Shown piece after piece: positions 44,104 through 56,377 of a stretch of 64,000 nt of DNA. How positions within the stretch are numbered: the stretch's first letter is position 1; the number at the start of each line of letters is the position of its first letter. The DNA is taken from NCBI GenBank assembly GCA_019633425.1, contig WSUB01000074.1, positions 124,831 through 188,830 of the forward strand, read 5' to 3'. Under the pieces are notes generated by a model, which saw only the letters and a program-made list of their open reading frames with translations, was not told the origin of the DNA and did not search any database. Origin of the DNA: Tulasnella sp. 424. Its lineage: Eukaryota; Basidiomycota; Agaricomycetes; Cantharellales; Tulasnellaceae. The position numbers were made by a program, and so were the translations under genes.

Positions 44104-44944
44104 CTAGACGCTCGCAGTAGTGGTTGTCGAGGTTTTCAAGGTGGTTGTCGGGGGTTTCGAGGTGGTTGTCGTGGGGTTCGAGGTGATGACTGTTGAGGAA
44201 GATCCTCCAATTTGGAGCTGTGTCAAGACGCAAGTTTCCCCGACCGGCTGCTGCGACCCTGTCTGAAGGTATAGCACCCAACTACCGGCTTCTTGGCAAG
44301 CGAGGAACCATGATGTTGTAGGGTACGACGTCGTTCCGGATGCCGTCAGAATATTGCCCGAGGACACGATCCAGTTGAACGATGCCTCGTGGTCAAAACC
44401 AAAGGACCTTGTGCGTCGAGAAGAAATTCAGGCAGAGTTCAACTCTAGCTCAATTGGTGAATACTCACAGAGGCTTCCACGAATACGTGGAGGTTCCGAT
44501 GTTTAACCACCACTCGTGGCAGTTGTCGAAGAAGCCAAGACCACCGTTTGCGTACGAGATGGCTGTTCCATAGCCGCTCGACGTCAAAGTAGCCTGTCCA
44601 CCTAGTTAAATGAACGATAGTAAGAGAAATTGATATCACAAAATAGGAAATTCTATCACGTACTGCGGTTCTTGTTGGTTAATTGTAGACCTGTGACGGC
44701 TGTTCCGGGAGTGATGGCCTGTTCGAGAGGATGTAAGTATCATCGACTGACGATCCACAGTTCTTCAAGAGCATACGGTAATCTTTGGCCCAAGCTCTAG
44801 CAAAGCGCACCAGGTTGTCACGCTAGGGTTGGTAGTGCTTGTCAAACTGGGCTTTAAGGTGGTGGTGCTGGTAGTAGCAGGCAATGCAAGGGTAAATCCC
44901 GCGAGGGCAACAACTATTGCTTGAGATTTGAGGTTATGGAACAT
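44104..44944 (-). CDS. Divergent fifth member of the secreted-protein family, Thr-rich
   Basis: Four exons on the minus strand (44944-44777, 44718-44664, 44601-44469, 44407-44104) give 219 aa. Signal peptide at about 1-21 (AIVVALAGFTLALPA). It shares with the 1-12 kb family the exact sequence AITPGTAVTGLQL, the blocks WWLNIGTSTYSWKPLS and FLACQEAGSWVLYLQTG, all four cysteines, the intron phases 0/1/2 and even the 133-base exon 3. Differences: a Thr-rich N-terminal stretch and a 35-residue Thr/Ser/Pro tail, probably O-glycosylated and perhaps wall-attached. Function unknown. Confidence 0.85.
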
Positions 44945-44997
44945 GGTAAATATCGAGGGTCTGCAAAGGGTGCCGTACAGCTGGAACTTGATGAACG

Positions 44998-45004
44998 TTT
45001 TATA
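44998..45004 (-). promoter_or_regulatory. TATA box of the fifth secreted-protein gene
   Basis: TATAAAA on the minus strand, again exactly 60 bases before the ATG (A at 44944). Confidence 0.7.
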
Positions 45005-45998
45005 CTTGCTTAGCCTCACGTCGGAGATAATGCGTGGGGAGATCAATGTCTGAGAATTAGGTCATACAGACCGGTTTTGAATGAGAGACGTCAGCCTCTC
45101 CCTTGTCGGGAGGACTCTTGGCAAACCTCGGAGGAGTTGAAAGCCAGAAATAGGTGCGGCCCCGATGCCGCCGGAGATCTTTACGGCAGCCAGAAGCCAT
45201 TTTAAAGAGGTCCAGGCACCCCAGGAACATCAGATCCATTCAAATATGTCTCGTTGGGATAAGAATTGAGGAGAGTTGAGGTCATGGTGGTCTCCGAACT
45301 CCGCCTGCCGGGTCGCCCACCTAACACTATACATTGACAGCAGCGTTGGCAGCCGTGTTGACAGCCGCGGACCGAGTACCATCGCCCAATGCATCAATCG
45401 ACTGAAAGGTGGAACGATAGTTGATGGAAAGTACGAGACGTCGAAAAGCTGGCTACGCGTACTGCATCAGTTTCACCGAAGGGTGAGAGTCGTGGCGATT
45501 CATCCGTGCATAGTCGACGTCGCTCGTTTGCTTGACATAAAATCATATACAAGAACTAGTAGAGTACACCTTGAGCGATCGAGTAGCGCATGATATAGGG
45601 AAGTAAACGGTGCGACTGGCGTGACGGGGACCAGAACAAGTAAGTCAACAAAAAACAAAAAAAGAAACGAAAAGAAAAAATGGATCTACATAAAAGAAAA
45701 TAGCAAGTAACCGAACCAATATTGGAAAAAAAGAAAAGCAATTCACAGAAATGCAAAGCTGGAGAGAAGTTCGAGATACGAGTCGATAGCAATAGATAGC
45801 GAGGGAATAGCAAAAAAAATGGTGGTTAAAAGGGAAAGGGGGAAGGCGGAAAACGAACCAAGATTTCAGTGGCAAACAAAAAAAACATGGGGAAGCGGCA
45901 GTGTGAAAGGTGCATGATGAGGGGGTCGTGATGGAGAAAAGTTCATGAGGGGGAGGAGGCTTGTAGACTATATGTTACCGAGGATAGCAGGTTTTCAT
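45005..45998. other. Intergenic, no gene seen
   Basis: Contains an A-rich tract on the plus strand (about 45640-45900, runs of A up to eight), which is a T-rich 3' flank of the minus-strand HMG gene. No gene supported. Confidence 0.4.
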
Positions 45999-48601
45999 TT
46001 AATGAGAAGAGGCCATTGATAGGTTTGGAATGGGTGGTAAAGTCGACGCGATCTTGGTGATGCGTCGGCCAGCAGAGGTTTGCACGTTCTTCAAAGAAGG
46101 CTTGGAAGCCCTTGGGATTTCGGGAGGACGGTCCGCGTCCACGACCTTGAGGCTTCCTTGGCCTAAAGGACTGGGGACGTACTGCTTGGGTTGCGCCGCC
46201 GTCGCAAAGAATGTCGCTCGACCCTTTGACGCAACGCTCTCAGAGGAGAAACCCTCCAGAGGTGGCTCATACGGCGGAGGGGATTGCTCCGCGCTCGACA
46301 AGCCTCCTATATCCGAGTCCAACCCGCTCTGAGGCGAGATGGTCGCTGGGGAGAGGTACGACGTCGTCTCGGTGGGCGACGGAACCAACGACGGAGTGCT
46401 GCTAAAGTTCATCTAGAGTAACCAAAGGTCGTGAGGTTCCGGTTCGGAAACTGCTTTCTGGAGGAGAACAGCCTACGAACCTGGCCTTGGGCTGTAAAGA
46501 TACCCGACGGGAAGCTAGCCGTATCCGGACCGTTATCGACTTGGTGAGAGGGACCCCATCCGTTGCGGATAAGTTGACCGGCCATATCCCAGCCCAGTTG
46601 GTTACCCGAGATAAAGTCGTCTCCCTCTTCGTCCATCATGATGTCGATGCCCAAACCATGAGGCGTAGCAAGCGCGTCGGATTGTCCAATCAGAGAGCTG
46701 GCACCAAAGTTGATGTCGACTTGACCATCGGCAACGCCGGAGTACGCGGCAGCACCACTCGGCCCAAAGACTTTACATGCAAACACGTCAGGAACCCACG
46801 GCGAAAGCACGTCGGAAGAACACTCACTACTTTCCGTGTGCCCAGCAAAGTCCTGGTTCAACAAATCAGGCCAAAACCCTTCCGGACCGTCGTTATGACC
46901 GGCAGCCGCCTGCTCCATAGTACCGCCACTACTCGCGCCTCCTGCGAGATCACCAGCATAGCCCAGGGTTTGATGGAGGAACGCGTCTATCGCGGATCCG
47001 GCGGCCGAGATGCTCATCTGCACGTACTGGGTGTCCAAGGGAGCTGAAGGCGGCGGTGCGTGCAGCGCGAGTGCTGCGGATGGAGCCTCCGCCACGTACG
47101 TCTGACCCGTGACTGCATCGTAGCCCAGGCTCGCGGATTGAGGTAGGGAGTACACCTGGTTCGCGCTTGAGGTATTTGTCGAGCCGCCAATCTCCAGAGT
47201 CGTGAGCACAGAGGGCAGACCGCTGTCCGCGCCTTCGAGTCCGAGACCTTCGTTGACGACGCCCACCGGAAGACTGACGATGATATCCGGATGGCTGTAC
47301 TGACCGCCTTGCGTAGGCCACGCTTGGTATTCGTGGGTCTGGGGTGGGGGTCCGGTCGGGGCGCTGGGCGTCCAGTGGGAATTGCCCGAATAGGACGCCT
47401 CGTGGTGGTGCGACGGAGCGGGAGGGGGCGGTGCGGCGTCCGACCATGAAACGCCTTGCGACAGGGTGGGCCAGGGGTTGGGAGGGACGGTGAAATCGAA
47501 GGTCGAGCGTGAAGGGAGGACCTGTTGGAGCCGACGCTGTTTAGGCGGCGGCGACGGAGGGCGAGACCCAGCATAGTGATCGGTTGACCCGCTGGCCGCA
47601 GCATCTTCCCCATCATCTTGCACGACAGTTAGCCCGTCTTGGGTACTCCATCCTTGTGGTGGGCCCTCACTGCCCCAAGCCGTCGACGGGTAACCTTTGT
47701 ACAGACGTTCGACTTGGACTGGCTTCCTGACTGGCACTTCAACGGGAGTAGTAGTAGCTGCGAAACGCGTCGACGGGGGGGTTAAAACTGGAAACGGTGT
47801 ACGCGTTGGTGTATCGGCCTTACCAGATGCGGCCTTTCCTTTCTTGGCCAGCTTCTCCGCCTCCTTAGCTTCCCGCTCGCGCTCTTTGGCTTCCTTCTTT
47901 TTCGCGTCCTTGATAGCCTTTAACGCCGCCTTTTCCGCGGCGCTCTTGGGGCAATACTTGTAGTCGGGATGCTTCTGAGCGTGAAGCTCCTTGGCAATCT
48001 CCGCGAGGTACTGATAATGCTCCTTTACGGCGTCGGTAATCGTCGTCTTCCACTGCTCGCTGACTTGAGTGGTAAGACGCGCCTTATCCGCCGGTGCGAG
48101 ATTGAGGGATCGTGCGCGAGCGAAAACTTCACTTCTCCAGAGGATGAACGCGTTCGGGGAACGGGGGATATGCTTATCGTCGTCTGCGTTTTCGTCGGCA
48201 ATTTGGATTTTGCGGCGTTTTCGAGTGGCTTTGGGCTTTCCGTCGGTGGTCGAGGGTTCTTCGAGTGGAGGAACGCAGTCCTTTGGAGGGAGGACGAGGC
48301 CGGAACGGGGACAGGATATGGCAGAGGCTGAGCGTATGTCTTCAACCGCAAATGCAAAGACGCGTGGCGTTGCACCTGCTAGGATGAGGTTTCGAGCGAC
48401 GCGAGGGAGCTGGTCGATGACGTGCACGGAATCATCGTATGCAATGGTGATGGGTAAGGGTGCTGATCGAATTCTTGGTGGTGGATCGGATGAAGTGCGC
48501 AGAGGGACGGGAGGTTGCAGAGGTCGATTTGGATTTGGACGAACGGTAGGATTTGCGATCTTTCTCTTTGACATCTGCTTGGGGGAATCAATGGAGACCA
48601 T
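45999..48601 (-). CDS. HMG-box transcription factor
   Basis: Two exons on the minus strand (48601-46481, 46412-45999) give 844 aa. An HMG box lies at residues ~145-216 (IPRSPNAFILWRSEVF...EQWK...YLAEIAKELHAQKHPDYKY), the MATA/SOX-like type that binds and bends DNA. It is preceded by a basic TRKRRK stretch (possible nuclear signal) and followed by a Lys/Glu/Ala helix rich in charged residues; the remaining ~550 residues are Pro/Ser/Gly-rich, probably an activation region. The single intron (GTTCGT donor, phase 0) joins AQGQ to MNFSS. The start was chosen at MVSIDSPKQMSKRK; an in-frame ATG exists upstream. No sign that it is a mating-type gene. Confidence 0.8.
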
Positions 48602-49439
48602 TGGGAATTGTTGAGTGGTTTTGCTGGCTTGACGAGAAAAAAGATTCCTTTCACCACAGTGGCATGAAAGGGAGAGACTGGAGAAAACGGGGCGGGTAGT
48701 AGCTGGAGTCGGGCGAGTTGATGAAGAGAGAGGAGTAGAGAAAAAAAGCAAAAGGAAAGGAAGGCTGAGGTCGTCGGGGGGGAAGAAACGACTCAAGGTC
48801 TCAGGTGTGTCCCTCCTCTAGCCAGCCATTGTCCTCTCAAGCCCAAAACATTCACCAACATCAGTCACAGCCTTCGCAACCGCTACTGGAGAGAAAAACC
48901 GCAGAGTGGGTATCTCCGTACCCAGCCATGGCCTATGAGTCTTCTGGAGGGCCACGGAGAGTGGCGAGGATGGTGGCGAGAAGCGAATCACCGCTGCTTT
49001 GTCGATTACAAGGGGCCACGTCGTTGTCGGGCCTCTTTGTCACGCTCAACAAAGTAAGAAATTGTCACCATACACCGCGTCACGCTATGTCACGGTGACC
49101 ACCCTGTCCACACCATACCACAACAGCGAAAGGACATTGTTCTCAATCCGGACACATGATTGGCTGTTGCAAAACGAGACACAAGGACGCGTCGCACACC
49201 GCGCAATACAGCGACAAGGGCATCGTCCTTGATAGCGTGCCGACGTTCCCATATTGGAAAGGTACCCGACGCGGCAAGCACGTCATCTGTCGCGCAACAA
49301 ACTCACTCCCTGAGTCGAGACAATTTGCCATTATGAGGAACGTAAAGTACAGGATATAGATTTACACGACATTCACAGTCCGACAGCCAATCCAAAAGAG
49401 AAATGTCCAACGCGTCTAGTGGAAACCAAGCTATGCTGT
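48602..49439. other. Intergenic, no gene seen
   Basis: Promoter side of the HMG gene and 3' side of the MFS gene. A cluster of GTCAC/GTGAC motifs occurs near 49060-49100. No gene supported. Confidence 0.4.
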
Positions 49440-51731
49440 CTACAAAGCAAAGCGCGAATTCTTCCTGAGCCGTTTTCCATAATGATAGAAGACGAACCTA
49501 ATACATACGGCCCCAAAAAAACGAAAACTCGTTAGCACCCCAATTTCCTTCACAGACAACGAACGCGCAATACGCGTGTACACTCACGGCAGTGGCATCA
49601 TCAAAGCACTTAACCCCGCAAGCAAGCCCGTGGCACCAACGACTCCTAACCTCACGTACAGCGGAGTCGAGATCAACGGGAACGCAGCGGCGAACGCGCT
49701 CCGCGTAAAACTGTTCCCAGCCATCGCACTCGCTGCGTACGGCCGATAAGCGTGCACGAGGAACGTCCAAATGGAGATGAACGCGTAGATGACTCCTAGG
49801 CCGAAGGGCACCGTCGCCAGCATGGGCACAATCCAGTGGATCTCGTGTGGGGTCGTAAACGCGAACCAGAAGAGACCTAACACGCGCGTGTACCATGGAG
49901 CTTGTGAGTCGAAAGGACAAAGCTTTACGGTGGAGTAGGACACGTACCAACAGTGACTAGGACGGCACCGACCATGCCAATCAGCAGACGCGCCTCTGGT
50001 TCGGGTTCCCTCTTCCTCGATGGCGACTTGTCGTCCTTTTCACCTTCTTCCTCGACGCACTTTTCCCTCTCCGCTCGCATCTTCCTTTCCCAATACGGTA
50101 TTCTATCTTCTTTATAGACTTTGATCCAGTACGGCTGACTCGCAATGGCAAGGACCATCCCAATTCCGATGCCGACGAAGCTCAGACCTGACATCTGCGT
50201 GTTGAATCCCCGGTCCCGACCGAACACACGTGTGGGAAAGGCTTCGAACGTAAGATAGAGGATTCCAAGGAGAAGAGCGGACCAGATGTTGAGCAGAAGG
50301 GCCATTGGTTCGTAGATCATGATTTCTATCGGCAAACACAAGTGTCAAAGGGGGTGAAGTGAAAGCACAAGCTTTGACACAAGTGGGGTACTTACGGAAT
50401 GGCCGGAGACAACTGAGTGCAATTGTTTGGGCAAGACCACGCTTCTCACTTCGTTCCAACGTGCTGTAGTACCTCTCATCGCCCGTCGACTTGCGCAGTT
50501 TCCGGGCCTTCCTCGCCTCCAAAGTTGGAATGTACGTTTCTGGAACAAACTAATAACATAGAGTCATCAGAGTCAATCACCTCATGAAATGAGATGAGGG
50601 AGAAAAAACGGAAGGAGACTCACGAAGACAAGCAGCGCAAGCTCAACTCCCGCCCAAATGACGATAACCCAGTATGTCCACCTCCAATGCGTGTGCTGGT
50701 TAATAAACCCCGATATGGCAGGTCCAGCAACGGGTCCTGTAAATGTGCATGAGTTCTTGAAGTGCATCGTCCGGTCGGACATACCAGGGGAACTTTCTAA
50801 GGAGATGAATTGTCTTTTACGAACCTATCATGGGAGACACACTGTATATGGCCATTGGTCTTCGAAATGACAAGGTCAGACTCAAGTGATTTGGAAATGT
50901 GAAGTGGCGGACTTACAGTAAGACCTCCTCGTTTGCGAACAAGTCGCTGACGCTGCGCAAGGAGGACCCCATTTAGTTGATACCTTCCAAAACAACGCAT
51001 TTTGCTGTGCATTACCTTCCACCTGCAACACTTAGAAACGCTGCCCCAGAGAAACCCGTGAGGAAACGGAACACCAAGTAAACGACTGCACGGCAATAGA
51101 CGGCGTTAGCGCGCGCCCCGCCTCAAAATCACCCTCCCCCAATTCAAACGATATACGCTTACCGATATTAGGCGCTAGAGCCACCGGTAAATTCAATACC
51201 AAGAAGAGCGCAAAGCTCGACCAGTACACGAAGTTCCGACCGTAGAACTCCGAGAGAGGTCCGAGGAGCAGAGGGCCGATTCCCAGGCCCTCGACGAACA
51301 GCGAGATGCCGAGGATCGTTATGGGCGGAGAGACGTGCCATTGCTCTTGCATTGGCTTTTGGGTGAACGAGGCCTGCGACGGGGGGTAAAGCAAAATGAG
51401 AGTCAGATTATGCTCGGTGTTAGATGCCGGCGGGTCGACGCAAAATGAAAACCCGACGGCCCGGAGCAACGAGAAAAAAACTTACGACAGAGGATGCGCA
51501 CGTAACGCAGGTCGCAGCAGAGCAGATGATAACGATGGCCATCCACTTCTTAAACTTGGGCATCGACTTGGGGTTTTCGTCGCCTTCGAGTCGGACGTGG
51601 TATGGATCTGGTTCCTTCGAATCTAGTTCCTTTGAATCTGGTGGCTGGGCGCCGGCTTCTTGTTGTTGAGAGTCGGCGATGGTCTCCGCTGGAGTTATTG
51701 GAGACATTTCTTCGCTCATTTCTTTAGACAT
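49440..51731 (-). CDS. MFS multidrug transporter (DHA1 type)
   Basis: Ten exons on the minus strand (51731-51486, 51373-51163, 51085-51016, 50952-50917, 50859-50825, 50736-50624, 50549-50396, 50325-49948, 49900-49588, 49527-49440) give 547 aa. Typical of fungal drug:H+ antiporters: an N-terminal tail with YHVRLEGDENPKSMPKFKKW, then about 12 hydrophobic segments, the loop GPLSEFYGRNFVYW between TM2 and TM3, GPVAGPAISGF in TM5, a charged central loop (KSTGDERYYS), and the family C-terminus FRFFGAVCIRFVFYHYGKRLR. It should export small toxic compounds across the plasma membrane. Substrates cannot be told from the sequence. Confidence 0.88.
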
Positions 51732-52514
51732 TTTCTTTTGGCGAAAGCGCCCAAGGCTGAGGCTTGGTTATGACGAGTCGGCGGAGGGGGAGAGTAGCTG
51801 CTTTCCTGACCGAACCAAGCCCGGCTGTGAGAGGGGATGGTTTTGTAGGAGGACCTTCACGGGTGTGGAGGAAATCGTGAGTCTTGGTGAAGATGATCTA
51901 AGACCCGAGGACGATGCAAAGGAGCTCCGCGATCCATTCTCCGAAGAGCGAAAGGTGGAGGTAGTGACGTGACCGGGTCTCGAGATCTCGTGATGAATAA
52001 GCGGCATTCGGCAAATTTTTCATTTTGGCGCCGGCTCGGCTTGGGGTTTGTTTATCTTATCAGCCACCCTCTGAACAGATAAGAGGACTTTGGAAGGAGT
52101 CAAAATGGCTATCCTTTAGACATCTCTAATACCCTACAGAGCCAAAATCAGGGATGCTACAGCAGACTGCCATACCACCTTGCCGAGATGACCCGATGTA
52201 TTCGCATAGGTTTCCTCTTCAAACGCTGTCAACATTGGTATGGCGATTTTAGGTAGCCTCTCGGCGGCTATGCGTATGACGTCATGTTCTGGACGACCAA
52301 ACTCGAGCTAAGGCCTTCGCTTGCCGCAGTACCAGACCCATACCGGGTAATAAGGGAACAGAATGTACGACTCGCAACCGGGTTTCGCCGGGAAAGACGT
52401 GCTGACGTATGCGGGGTTGTGCCCTGGGGACGAGTGGGAAAAACGCGCCGCCGCGGTAAGCTTGGGACACGGAGAGCAGACCTCCGTGCACGTGTCTCAC
52501 GACTCGAGAAGTGA
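51732..52514. other. Intergenic, no gene seen
   Basis: Upstream region of the MFS gene. No coding frame supported. Confidence 0.4.
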
Positions 52515-52790
52515 AGAGACGTGCCAATGCTCTTGCATCTGCTTCTGGGTATAACGAGGCCTGCGAGAACGGCGCCGGGGGTAAGCAAATAAGAGTCGGG
52601 TACGCTTTGGATGCCGGCGCGTCGACGCAAAAATGAAAACTGACGGCAGGAGCAAAGAAGCGAAGGGAAAAAAATTACGACTGAGGATGTAGTTGGAGAA
52701 AGTTCTTCCTTAATTTCTTGAGTTTTATTTTTCTGAGCGAAAACGTCCAAAGCTGGAGCTTAGCTATGACAACTGGGTGGCGGGGGGACT
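52515..52790 (-). pseudogene. Duplicated 5' fragment of the MFS gene
   Basis: It parallels 51334-51500 (exon 2 start, intron 1, end of exon 1) and 51705-51790 (start codon region and promoter) of the MFS gene, with the ~200 bases between them deleted. The start codon region has decayed. It is a direct copy about 1 kb upstream of the parent and is non-functional. Confidence 0.65.
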
Positions 52791-52845
52791 CAAATGCTTT
52801 GCATCTGGACTGCGTATCCAGGAAGTATATTCGACTCTATCGAGT

Positions 52846-54241
52846 TTAATGTACGCTAATGTCCATCTGAATACTCTCTTCCTCTATGCACATCGCTTCT
52901 CGTGCTCCTCGTAACCGGAACGACTTGTATGCCCACACGTTGGTCTCCCTCAATGTCATTGATTGGACGAATATCTTCGGAATGTTAGGATCCCACTTAG
53001 AGGGATCCCAAGAATCATCTCCCTCAAACTCTACCACTCCGGGGCTTTCCGCGCCGGGCTTCTCGTCTCCCATGATGAGATCCAAGACATCCAGCTCTGG
53101 GAAATAGCTGGCACCCTTCGCAACCTATGAACGACCCCAAATCAGGAAGTGTGACTCTAAATGAGAGTGGCTTTCTATTCACCTTATCTATGTCAAAACG
53201 ATACGCGCGAAGGCGTAGTTGTCGAACTCCGGAGAGATATGTAGCCGCTAGCCCCAATTTTAGGTTAGGCCTCCAGGGCAATATGTCCAACGTCAAAATA
53301 CCAGGAGAAGACTCGGCTAACTTAGCCCATAGCTCGTCGTCTATCTTTCCACCGTCCAAAAGGTTGATCATGACAGAGCTGATGGGCAGTCCAGGCACCA
53401 GTACCTTTGCTAGTTCAACCGGACAAGATAATCTTCTCAGGCTCGGCCAGTTCTTTCCCGCCAAATGACCCATATTCCAGACCCAGATATCCTTGACGCG
53501 TTCTGGCCGCCATATCCTTGTGAACCCAATCATAAACTGGTTGTGCGACATCGTCTCAAAATCCTGACGGAACCCCAGCTTGGCTAGGGGAAGCTGGCAC
53601 ATGATGGCCGATGTCTGTTCCCCTACCGCTATAAGGATGTGGTAAAGAATCTCCAGCTCCCGGATCCTCTTTGCGTGCTTGAAAATTATTGGGAAGTATC
53701 CCTCTGGCGCCGCTTCGGGTTCGACCGGCCTGCTTCCTAATTTCTTCATCTTTTTCCAGACTGGGTCTTTTCGATGAAGAGATATTTTCAGTGGCCCGGA
53801 GTAGCTTCGTATATGCCACGCAAGGTCCGGACGATGGAACAACGTCGCCAGAATGAGATCCGACCCCGCATCCATCATGCGTATCTCGACGTGAGCGTAC
53901 AGCATTCGAAACGCTGGATATTGGAATGCTCTACAAGTCTTGGCGAATGCCAGTTGATCTTTCCTTGAAGCTATTAGCTCGGCAATCATAATGAATAACT
54001 CTGGTGGAAGTGATGAGATGGGCGATTTTCTTGGCCGTCTCCAGCGGGTCAGAAAGGAGGGTAGCTTCGGGGCGAGTTGGGACAGGGTAAACGATTTCCA
54101 GAATCGTTTTGAAGTCTGTAACCGGCGGTCATGCTGGGACCTAGTAGCCTTAAACGAGAGCTGATGATATGTGTCATTGGTGCGCGTTGCTGGGCTTACA
54201 TACTATCAACTTACCGTTGAACAAATGGAGGAAAGGGTCAT
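52846..54241 (-). CDS. F-box-like protein of unknown target
   Basis: Three exons on the minus strand (54241-54215, 54115-53183, 53124-52846) give 412 aa. An F-box motif follows the short N-terminal region at about residues 45-90: SSLPPELFIMIAELI...QLAFAKTCRAFQYPAFRMLYAHVEI. The rest has loose leucine-rich spacing (LEILYHIL, LKLGLAATYLSGVRQLRLRAYRFDI), common in fungal F-box proteins. Such proteins usually link a target to the SCF ubiquitin ligase. Exon 1 (9 codons) is inferred and uncertain; exons 2 and 3 are joined by a phase-0 intron with normal borders. Confidence 0.65.
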
Positions 54242-54592
54242 GATGAAAAGGCGAGGAATGTACAAGGGACCCTAAAACGACTATCATTCTGATATAAAGG
54301 TTTGATATGCACGCGAAAAGAAAGGTAGAATGACGTCAACGCATCCGCGAATGTGGCGCAAGCTACAGGATGTCAGAATGAGACGCCACCATCCGACAGG
54401 AATGATATTACACCACCGGTTCTGTCAGGACTAGCGAGTTAGAGGTGCAATTAAAAGACAGCTTTGGGACCTATTAGTTGATTCATCGAAAGACCAGACA
54501 AATGAGCCTAGATGCTGGCTTTCTTTGAGATTACTGCTTGCACCTGAACCCCCGGAAACCAAGGACAAAACGGCTAGCAGTTGGCTCAGAGC
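54242..54592. other. Intergenic, no gene seen
   Basis: Between the F-box gene and the inverted-repeat element. No coding frame supported. Confidence 0.4.
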
Positions 54593-54601
54593 GTACGTAT
54601 T

Positions 54602-55269
54602 ATCTTTCGTTATACGACCCCCCCAGAAAACCGTGACATGTCACGTTAGCCGCGGGAATCCGCGCCCAGCCCAAGCCGACCACTTTGCCATCCCTACCCA
54701 CCCCAGCCCTCCCCATGCTCCGCATCGCTGACGGAACAACAACCACCGCCGCCGACGATGACGACGATAACGAAAGCGACCATGAAACGCCCACCACCGC
54801 AATCTTTATTTGGCAACAGCAACAGCAGCCGGACAAAACACACCCGACCGGCAGCTGAACGACCTCCCCCTGAACGCCTTTACCGCGTCAGCCGGGCACC
54901 TCCAGGAGGTGCCCGGTTGATGCGTTGGACTCGAATTTGCCATCAGCTTCGAAGTCCGAACCGAGTCCGTCGGTACCCCACCCAAGCGGGCAGGACCCCG
55001 CCACCGTACTCCTCGTAATCGAGCAGGTGGTGGAGGACCGTGCATAGAAAGTTTGTAAATATAAATAATATGATATATTCTTTGATCTAATTACATTATA
55101 AAAATGTGCCCGGGCACTCATTGACCTCCAAAAACCAGCCAAAAAGGCCTTGCCCACTTCTCTTTTTGCCTTATAATTAGGAGTTCGCGACGAGTCGAAG
55201 CTCGCACGTTGTGACACAACGTGACGTTACGGTCACAGACTTTTCTGGGGGGGTCGTATAAGGACAGTT
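54602..55269. mobile_element. Non-autonomous DNA transposon with TIRs and 9-bp target duplication
   Basis: A 668-base element. The ends are inverted repeats of 29 bases: an outer 8 with partial match and an inner 21 with perfect match (54610-54630 against 55241-55261; core TTATACGACCCCCCC). Weaker pairing continues inward (GTGAC...GTCACGTT). It is flanked on both sides by the direct repeat GTACGTATT (54593-54601 and 55270-55278), a 9-bp target-site duplication. A 9-bp duplication is typical of Mutator-like elements, but the family is inferred. No transposase frame is seen. A 25-base perfect palindrome lies inside at 54892-54916. Confidence 0.75.
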
Positions 55270-55278
55270 GTACGTATT

Positions 55279-56377
55279 CGGACGAATAAGGAGCGACTTG
55301 GAACGTCCATCTCTGGAGTCCAGGGTTGGAGTGACGCCGTAGCAATCAGACGATTCGCAATCCATCTGGGCGAGGATGTGCGGTGTACTAGTGCTTGTGA
55401 CCGTAACAGTAACGCGGAGCTTTAGACTCTGACCCGTAACCACCTAAACAGTAAATAAGGAACGGGGGTAAACGGTGGCGTTAGAATCTTATGCTCATGT
55501 AATGGGCGGAACAACAGGACGCTTTCGGTTCTGGTGTGCCAACAAGCTTCTCGGCGTCTCAAACCTCACCCATTGCCGAGAGGGCACAGTCCAAATTAAA
55601 AGAACTGGAAACACGGAGAGCAGACCCCCGTAGCCCATGCTTCCGCGGCGGCGCCAGAATTCCAAGTTCCTCCTACTCGGACCACCTGAGTCGTTAGTTC
55701 TGTTCCATAATCACCGGGGGCTTGGGTCAAATCACAAGTAACTGCGCCGACCGAAGCCCTGAGTAGTTCTCGGACAAGTCTGGCTGGCGCAGCGCTGCGA
55801 CGACGTCATGGCCCCCAGTACTGACTATTGAATACTGACTGGCAGTCGATGTACTCATCCTGCAAACACAGAATCTGGACGTTGTGTAAAGTTAGCTGGT
55901 AGACTCTAATTGGCTTGATCACGCGCGTGTTGAGCGGCATGTGAGTATGATGGACCCCGGGATGGCAGTGGGCGCGTCCAGCCTGAGAGACTGTTGGCAG
56001 ATCTCGGCAAATAGGAACCAGAAGATGGGGATCCATTAAGCACAGTTACTTAAGATATCTACTTGCTCTTAAGAGCTCCCTGATGCAGGCAAAATTACCT
56101 CTCAGCCGTGTGTGGTTCAAGTTAGGCAGTGCGGTGGTGGCGTGTGATCATGAAGATGTTTGATTTTGCGCGCGGCGATTGGCGAGAGAACCCTCCCTCA
56201 AGCGGACTTACAAAAAATATTCTATACGGTCTAAGTAGAACATCCAGCTGCAGGTGGTTTATTCTTTTATGCCCTCTGTCCCGATTCGCCCCGTCCACCA
56301 ACCCCTCTCCGCGAAACCCATCATCCAAGAACGTCGAGTCTTATCATCACCCAGCCCCTTCTCGCTAAGAAAGTTTG
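55279..56377. other. Intergenic, no gene seen
   Basis: Between the transposon and the second kinase-TPR gene. No coding frame supported. Confidence 0.4.

Noticed and set aside
45276..45593. Plus-strand frame of 105 codons
   Set aside because: No signal peptide, domain, splice context or paralogue; composition looks random.
46145..48601. HMG-box gene considered as a mating-type locus gene
   Set aside because: No linked homeodomain or pheromone/receptor genes in the window; the HMG box alone does not show it.
54892..54916. 25-base perfect palindrome considered as a transcription terminator
   Set aside because: It lies inside the transposon-like element, has no T run, and fungal genes do not use hairpin terminators of this type.
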